This document shows, piece by piece, positions 7,918-9,734 of a stretch of 9,734 nt of DNA (position 1 is the stretch's first letter; each line of letters starts with the position of its first letter). The DNA lies in the NCBI GenBank assembly GCA_013140395.1, contig JABFSY010000348.1, positions 1-9,734 on the forward strand, written 5' to 3'. Both the position numbers and the translations under genes were made by a program. The notes under the pieces are model-generated. The model did not search any database. It was not told the DNA's origin and saw nothing but the letters and a program-made list of their open reading frames with translations. The stretch comes from Cyclobacteriaceae bacterium (GTDB lineage Bacteria > Bacteroidota > Bacteroidia > Cytophagales > Cyclobacteriaceae).

Positions 7918-8712
7918 CTACCAACTGCCGCTACTTCCTCCTCCGTCAAAACTCCCACCGCCACCTGAGAAACTGCTACGCGAGGATCCAGAAGAAATAC
8001 TGAATGAACTACTTCCTGACGAAACCTTGGATGAATCCTTTGAGCCCCTCGAAGAGTCCGATTTACCAGTAGCTTGATAATCGGAAACATCTCTCCATTC
8101 TTTGGCAAAAGCATGCACCAGAGCGCCAATACAAATCAATCCAAAAATCACCCCAAAGATAATCCAACCGGTTTTGTCTTCTGCTGCTTCTTTTTCTACA
8201 TGATATTCGCCTTTGATCGATTTCGTGATGGCCACAATGGCCGTCATCACACCTTCATCATAGTTGTTTCTTCGAAAAGCAGGAGCTACTTCGTTTCGGA
8301 TGATTCGGTTGCACAATGCATCGGTCAGCACACCTTGCAATCCTTGTCCTACTTCAATGCGCATTTTATGATCGTCCACAGCAACCAGAAAAAGCACCCC
8401 GTTGTCCTTGGATTTTGTACCCAATTTCCACTTTTCTGCAACTCTCAAAGCGTACTCTTCCAAAACCTGACCGGTTAGTGATGGGATGATGAGAATCGCG
8501 ATCTGGTTAGAGCTTGAATCTTCAAAAACGGTCAGCTTTTTTTCGAGATGGTCGATTGTTTCTTGGGTTAGCACATGGGCCTCATCGTGCACGCGTTGAC
8601 CCCACAACTCGGGAACCGAAGGTTGTGCGAGTGAAGGTTGAACCGGTAGGAAAAAAACGAACGTGAATAGTAACAGAAAGCCGTAAAAACCGGATGTCAG
8701 CATATTTCCCAT
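7918..8712 (-). CDS. TPM-domain (YgcG/Psb32-type) secreted, membrane-anchored protein, copy 1
   Basis: This 264-residue precursor begins with a hydrophobic signal sequence (about 8-29), probably cut after SLA before Gln30. A TPM domain (about 34-170) follows, with VPELWGQRVHDEAHVL, NQIAILII, AEKWKLGTKSKDNGVL, DDHKMRIEVGQGLQGVLTDA and CNRIIRNE. Next come one membrane segment (about 182-203) and a low-complexity Ser/Gly tail ending GGGSSGSW. The family includes plant Psb32/TLP18.3, which has acid phosphatase activity, and bacterial YgcG proteins whose role is unclear, so no enzymatic function is assigned. The start is ATG at 8712; TTG at 8718 and ATG at 8703 are alternatives. It is a tandem paralogue of the next gene: between DNGVL and FRR about 38 of 46 residues agree. 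Its membrane portion is shorter, and its tail is longer and richer in Ser. Confidence 0.92.
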   Translation of the reverse strand: MGNMLTSGFYGFLLLFTFVFFLPVQPSLAQPSVPELWGQRVHDEAHVLTQETIDHLEKKLTVFEDSSSNQIAILIIPSLTGQVLEEYALRVAEKWKLGTKSKDNGVLFLVAVDDHKMRIEVGQGLQGVLTDALCNRIIRNEVAPAFRRNNYDEGVMTAIVAITKSIKGEYHVEKEAAEDKTGWIIFGVIFGLICIGALVHAFAKEWRDVSDYQATGKSDSSRGSKDSSKVSSGSSSFSISSGSSRSSFSGGGGSFDGGGSSGSW

Positions 8713-8748
8713 GAGCAATTATTTTTTACAGTGGGAATAAATGCCGGC

Positions 8749-9627
8749 TCACCACCCACCGCTACTTCCGCCCCCACCAAAACTTCCACCGCCACCTGAA
8801 AAACTGCTGCCACTACTGCCCGATGAAGACCAGCCACTTCCTGACCCACCTCCTCCTGATTGCCACTCCATTAGTTTTCGCCCACTTTTGATCACCCAAA
8901 AACGAAGCAAGGGATAGAGAATTACATAACCAAAGAAAATCCACCAACCAAACATCAAGCCCATGAACACGGCATAAAACGGCATCATGAAAGCATACAA
9001 TACCCAAGTCATGTAGCCTTTTGAGAATAGACCGATGCCTGCAAAGATTCCTAGAAAAACAAAAAGCCCTGCGGCCAATGCAATTTTTTCTCCGGTACTC
9101 ATATCGTCAAGGTCATTGCCCTCCTTATCCGTAGAAGAATATTCACCACCAATTGCCTGTATGATGGAGTAAATGGCAGCAATAATACCTGCATCATAGT
9201 CGCCTCTCCGGAAAGTAGGCGCCATTTCATTTCGAATAATTCGGTTACAAATAGCATCCGTAAGTACTCCCTCCAATCCATGTCCAACTTCAATGCGCAT
9301 TTTGTGATCATCAATCGCGATCAATAGAAGCACTCCATTGTCTTTTCCTTGAGTGCCGAGCTTCCACTTTTCCGCCACTTTCAATGAGTATTCTTCGACC
9401 ACCTCACCGTCCAGCGATTGAATAACAAGAACCGCTATTTGGTTGGTCGTAGAGTCTTCATATTGCTTTAGTTGTTTTTCGAGTTGATCGACAGTCTCTT
9501 GTCTAAGAATATGCGCGTCATCGTGTATGCGCTGACCCCAAAGTTCGGGAACGATTTTCTGACCGAAGCAAGAAAAAGCAACCAGACTGACTAGAAAAAC
9601 AGCAAAACAGATTTTAGAAAATTTCAT
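8749..9627 (-). CDS. TPM-domain (YgcG/Psb32-type) secreted, membrane-anchored protein, copy 2
   Basis: The 292-residue precursor starts MKFSKICFAVFLVSLVAFSCFGQ, a signal peptide probably cut before Gln23. Cys20 is not in a convincing lipobox (AFSC). The TPM domain spans about 26-162 with VPELWGQRIHDDAHIL, NQIAVLVI, AEKWKLGTQGKDNGVL, DDHKMRIEVGHGLEGVLTDA and CNRIIRNEMAP. About three membrane segments follow (roughly 181-201, 206-225, 227-246), then a short basic stretch (KSGRK), and a Gly/Ser tail (257-292) ending SFGGGGSSGGW. The frame is open further upstream to 9714, but that part runs over the stop of the preceding gene, so ATG at 9627 is preferred. The domain order resembles E. coli YgcG and other TPM proteins often found beside lemA, but no lemA is in the window. 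The biochemical role is unknown; a phosphatase or envelope-stress role would be speculation. Confidence 0.92.
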   Translation of the reverse strand: MKFSKICFAVFLVSLVAFSCFGQKIVPELWGQRIHDDAHILRQETVDQLEKQLKQYEDSTTNQIAVLVIQSLDGEVVEEYSLKVAEKWKLGTQGKDNGVLLLIAIDDHKMRIEVGHGLEGVLTDAICNRIIRNEMAPTFRRGDYDAGIIAAIYSIIQAIGGEYSSTDKEGNDLDDMSTGEKIALAAGLFVFLGIFAGIGLFSKGYMTWVLYAFMMPFYAVFMGLMFGWWIFFGYVILYPLLRFWVIKSGRKLMEWQSGGGGSGSGWSSSGSSGSSFSGGGGSFGGGGSSGGW

Positions 9628-9700
9628 GATGAGTGAAACCTTTGATGGGTGATTCTTTACATTACTTGCCGGTCTTGGATGAGTATCATTTCGATAACAA

Positions 9701-9734
9701 CTACCAGGAATCACTCGAGCCCCCGCCTCCGAAG
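9701..9734 (-). CDS. C-terminal end of a third Gly/Ser-tailed protein, probably another TPM paralogue (partial)
   Basis: Reading the minus strand from the right edge, the last ten codons before TAG (9703-9701) encode FGGGGSSDSW. This matches the end of the two downstream TPM proteins (FGGGGSSGGW and FDGGGSSGSW) in the same register, including the terminal Trp just before the stop. The next gene begins 73 bases later on the same strand. Only 31 coding bases are visible, so the identity as a TPM-domain protein is inferred from the tail and from its place in the array. Confidence 0.65.
   Translation of the reverse strand, partial: FGGGGSSDSW

Noticed and set aside
8074..8478. 134-codon plus-strand open frame opposite TPM copy 1
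   Set aside because: It is a shadow of the TPM coding sequence with no independent start signal or domain.
9608..9627. Lipoprotein signal at Cys20 of TPM copy 2
   Set aside because: The residues before the Cys (AFS) do not fit a lipobox well. Ordinary cleavage before Gln23 is more likely.
9628..9714. In-frame extension of TPM copy 2 upstream to 9714
   Set aside because: The extension has no signal-peptide or TPM character, overlaps the stop of the preceding Gly/Ser-tailed gene, and would bury a good signal peptide starting at 9627.

Overview
The window looks like a chromosomal core-genome segment from a member of the Bacteroidota, most likely a Cytophagia-type organism. This is inferred from three things: moderate-to-low GC; protein sequences that read like that phylum's versions of TatC, RpiB and the LolC/FtsX permease; and genes with no consistent Shine-Dalgarno, next to Bacteroidota-type -7 boxes (TAnnTTTG). 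I cannot name a genus. There is no sign of an insertion sequence, prophage, CRISPR array, integron, tRNA or rRNA.

Layout from left to right: (1) 1-1965, minus, most of a Snf2-family helicase-like ATPase whose second RecA lobe lies beyond the left edge. (2) 2122-3712, minus, rbfA followed one base later by a LolC/LolE-like FtsX-family permease that starts with TTG. (3) 3837-5237, plus, the only plus-strand gene: a polytopic membrane protein of unknown function, divergent from rbfA and starting with GTG. (4) 5227-7842, minus, glyA - tatC - rpiB, with tatC and rpiB overlapping at ATGATG. rpiB also overlaps the end of the plus-strand gene by 11 bases, inside an AT-rich inverted repeat. (5) 7918-9734, minus, two complete TPM-domain (YgcG/Psb32-type) secreted proteins in tandem. 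The right edge carries the last ten codons of a third gene with the same Gly/Ser tail ending in Trp.

Functions are mostly housekeeping: ribosome maturation (RbfA), one-carbon metabolism (GlyA), pentose phosphate interconversion (RpiB), folded-protein export (TatC), envelope transport (FtsX/LolC-like permease) and chromatin or nucleic-acid remodelling (Snf2-like). No stretch over 300 bases lacks a gene; the largest gaps are 1966-2121 and 3713-3836. I see no clearly new defence or mobile system. The points most worth a second look are the tandem TPM array with its conserved tails, the unassigned membrane protein, and the overlapping convergent gene ends.
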